Origin: an uncultured Dechloromonas sp.
GTDB taxonomy: Bacteria; Pseudomonadota; Gammaproteobacteria; Burkholderiales; Rhodocyclaceae
Direction of reading: 5' to 3'
DNA: 5,993 bases
Assembly (NCBI GenBank): GCA_946477505.1
Contig: CAMKYP010000252.1
Location: 1-5,993 of the forward strand
Below are positions 5,799 to 5,993 of this stretch, in pieces; the first letter of the stretch is position 1, and the number at the start of each line of letters is the position of its first letter. The position numbers and the translations under genes are program-made. The notes beneath the pieces were generated by a model. The model did not search any database. It worked only from the letters and a program-made list of their open reading frames with translations, and was not told the DNA's origin.

Positions 5799-5993
5799 GC
5801 AAGACCGAACACGCCCCGGAAACTCAGGCCACCAAGTTCCTCAAGACCCACAAGATACCCTTTTCGACGCATCTTTACGCCTACGAAGAACACGGCGGCA
5901 CCAAGGTATCGGCCCGTGAGCTGAATGTGGATGAGCATGCCGTGGTCAAGACGCTGGTCTTCGAAGACGAGAACGCCAAGCCGTTGATCGTGC
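5795..5993 (+). CDS. ybaK: YbaK/EbsC-family aminoacyl-tRNA deacylase, 3'-truncated by window edge
   Basis: The frame opens at ATG 5795 and stays open to the right edge, giving 66 residues of a family usually about 155-160 long. Seen: ATKFLKTHKIPFSTHLYAY (12-30), GGTKVSARELNVDEHAVVKTL (within 34-54) and the start of a beta strand, KPLIV. Together these match the N-terminal half of YbaK/EbsC proteins, with the conserved active-site lysine at K52 (E. coli YbaK K46 by recollection). Such enzymes clear misacylated tRNA, classically Cys-tRNA(Pro), but substrate preference differs between subgroups and the diagnostic C-terminal half is outside the window. The start overlaps the kinase stop as ATGA (5795-5798). 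No separate ribosome binding site is evident, which suggests translation coupled to the kinase. Confidence 0.85.
   Translation, partial: MSKTEHAPETQATKFLKTHKIPFSTHLYAYEEHGGTKVSARELNVDEHAVVKTLVFEDENAKPLIV

Overview
The window is about 6 kb of dense, GC-rich chromosomal sequence with strong GC bias at third codon positions. All six genes I can support lie on the + strand. Protein similarities recalled from memory (ProA, glutaryl-CoA dehydrogenase, XerD, and a hybrid kinase with a short two-helix N-terminus) suggest a betaproteobacterium, perhaps of the Rhodocyclales (Dechloromonas/Azonexus-like). The lineage is an inference, not proven here. I see no rRNA, tRNA, CRISPR array, insertion sequence, integron or phage gene. 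The XerD is the housekeeping chromosome-dimer recombinase, not a mobile-element integrase.

Layout from left to right. (1) The 3' two thirds of proA (proline biosynthesis) enters from the left edge and stops at 853. (2) An 84-base gap holds a very stable 13-bp hairpin, a second small hairpin and an A-run. (3) gcdH, complete, encodes a glutaryl-CoA dehydrogenase for lysine/tryptophan/aromatic degradation. (4) A 52-base gap carries a small dyad and tandem repeat just upstream of the ogt ribosome binding site. (5) ogt (O6-alkylguanine-DNA alkyltransferase) overlaps (6) xerD by 20 bases, so the two DNA-maintenance genes probably form a translationally coupled pair. (7) A 110-base gap is C-rich and G-poor, with a possible Rho-loading region and a weak promoter candidate. 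(8) A 72-residue protein with two predicted membrane helices has a good ribosome binding site, and a hairpin spans its stop codon. (9) A membrane-anchored hybrid sensor kinase (two TM helices, PAS, HisKA, HATPase_c, receiver) follows. Its stop codon overlaps by ATGA the start of (10) a YbaK/EbsC-type aminoacyl-tRNA deacylase that runs off the right edge.

The genes are mostly housekeeping and metabolic and do not form one pathway. The likely transcription units are proA (ending here), gcdH perhaps alone, ogt-xerD, and the small membrane gene with kinase and ybaK. I did not find a convincing new biological system. The best leads are the uncharacterised two-helix protein beside a sensor kinase that has no partner in view, the kinase/deacylase coupling, and the structured intergenic elements.
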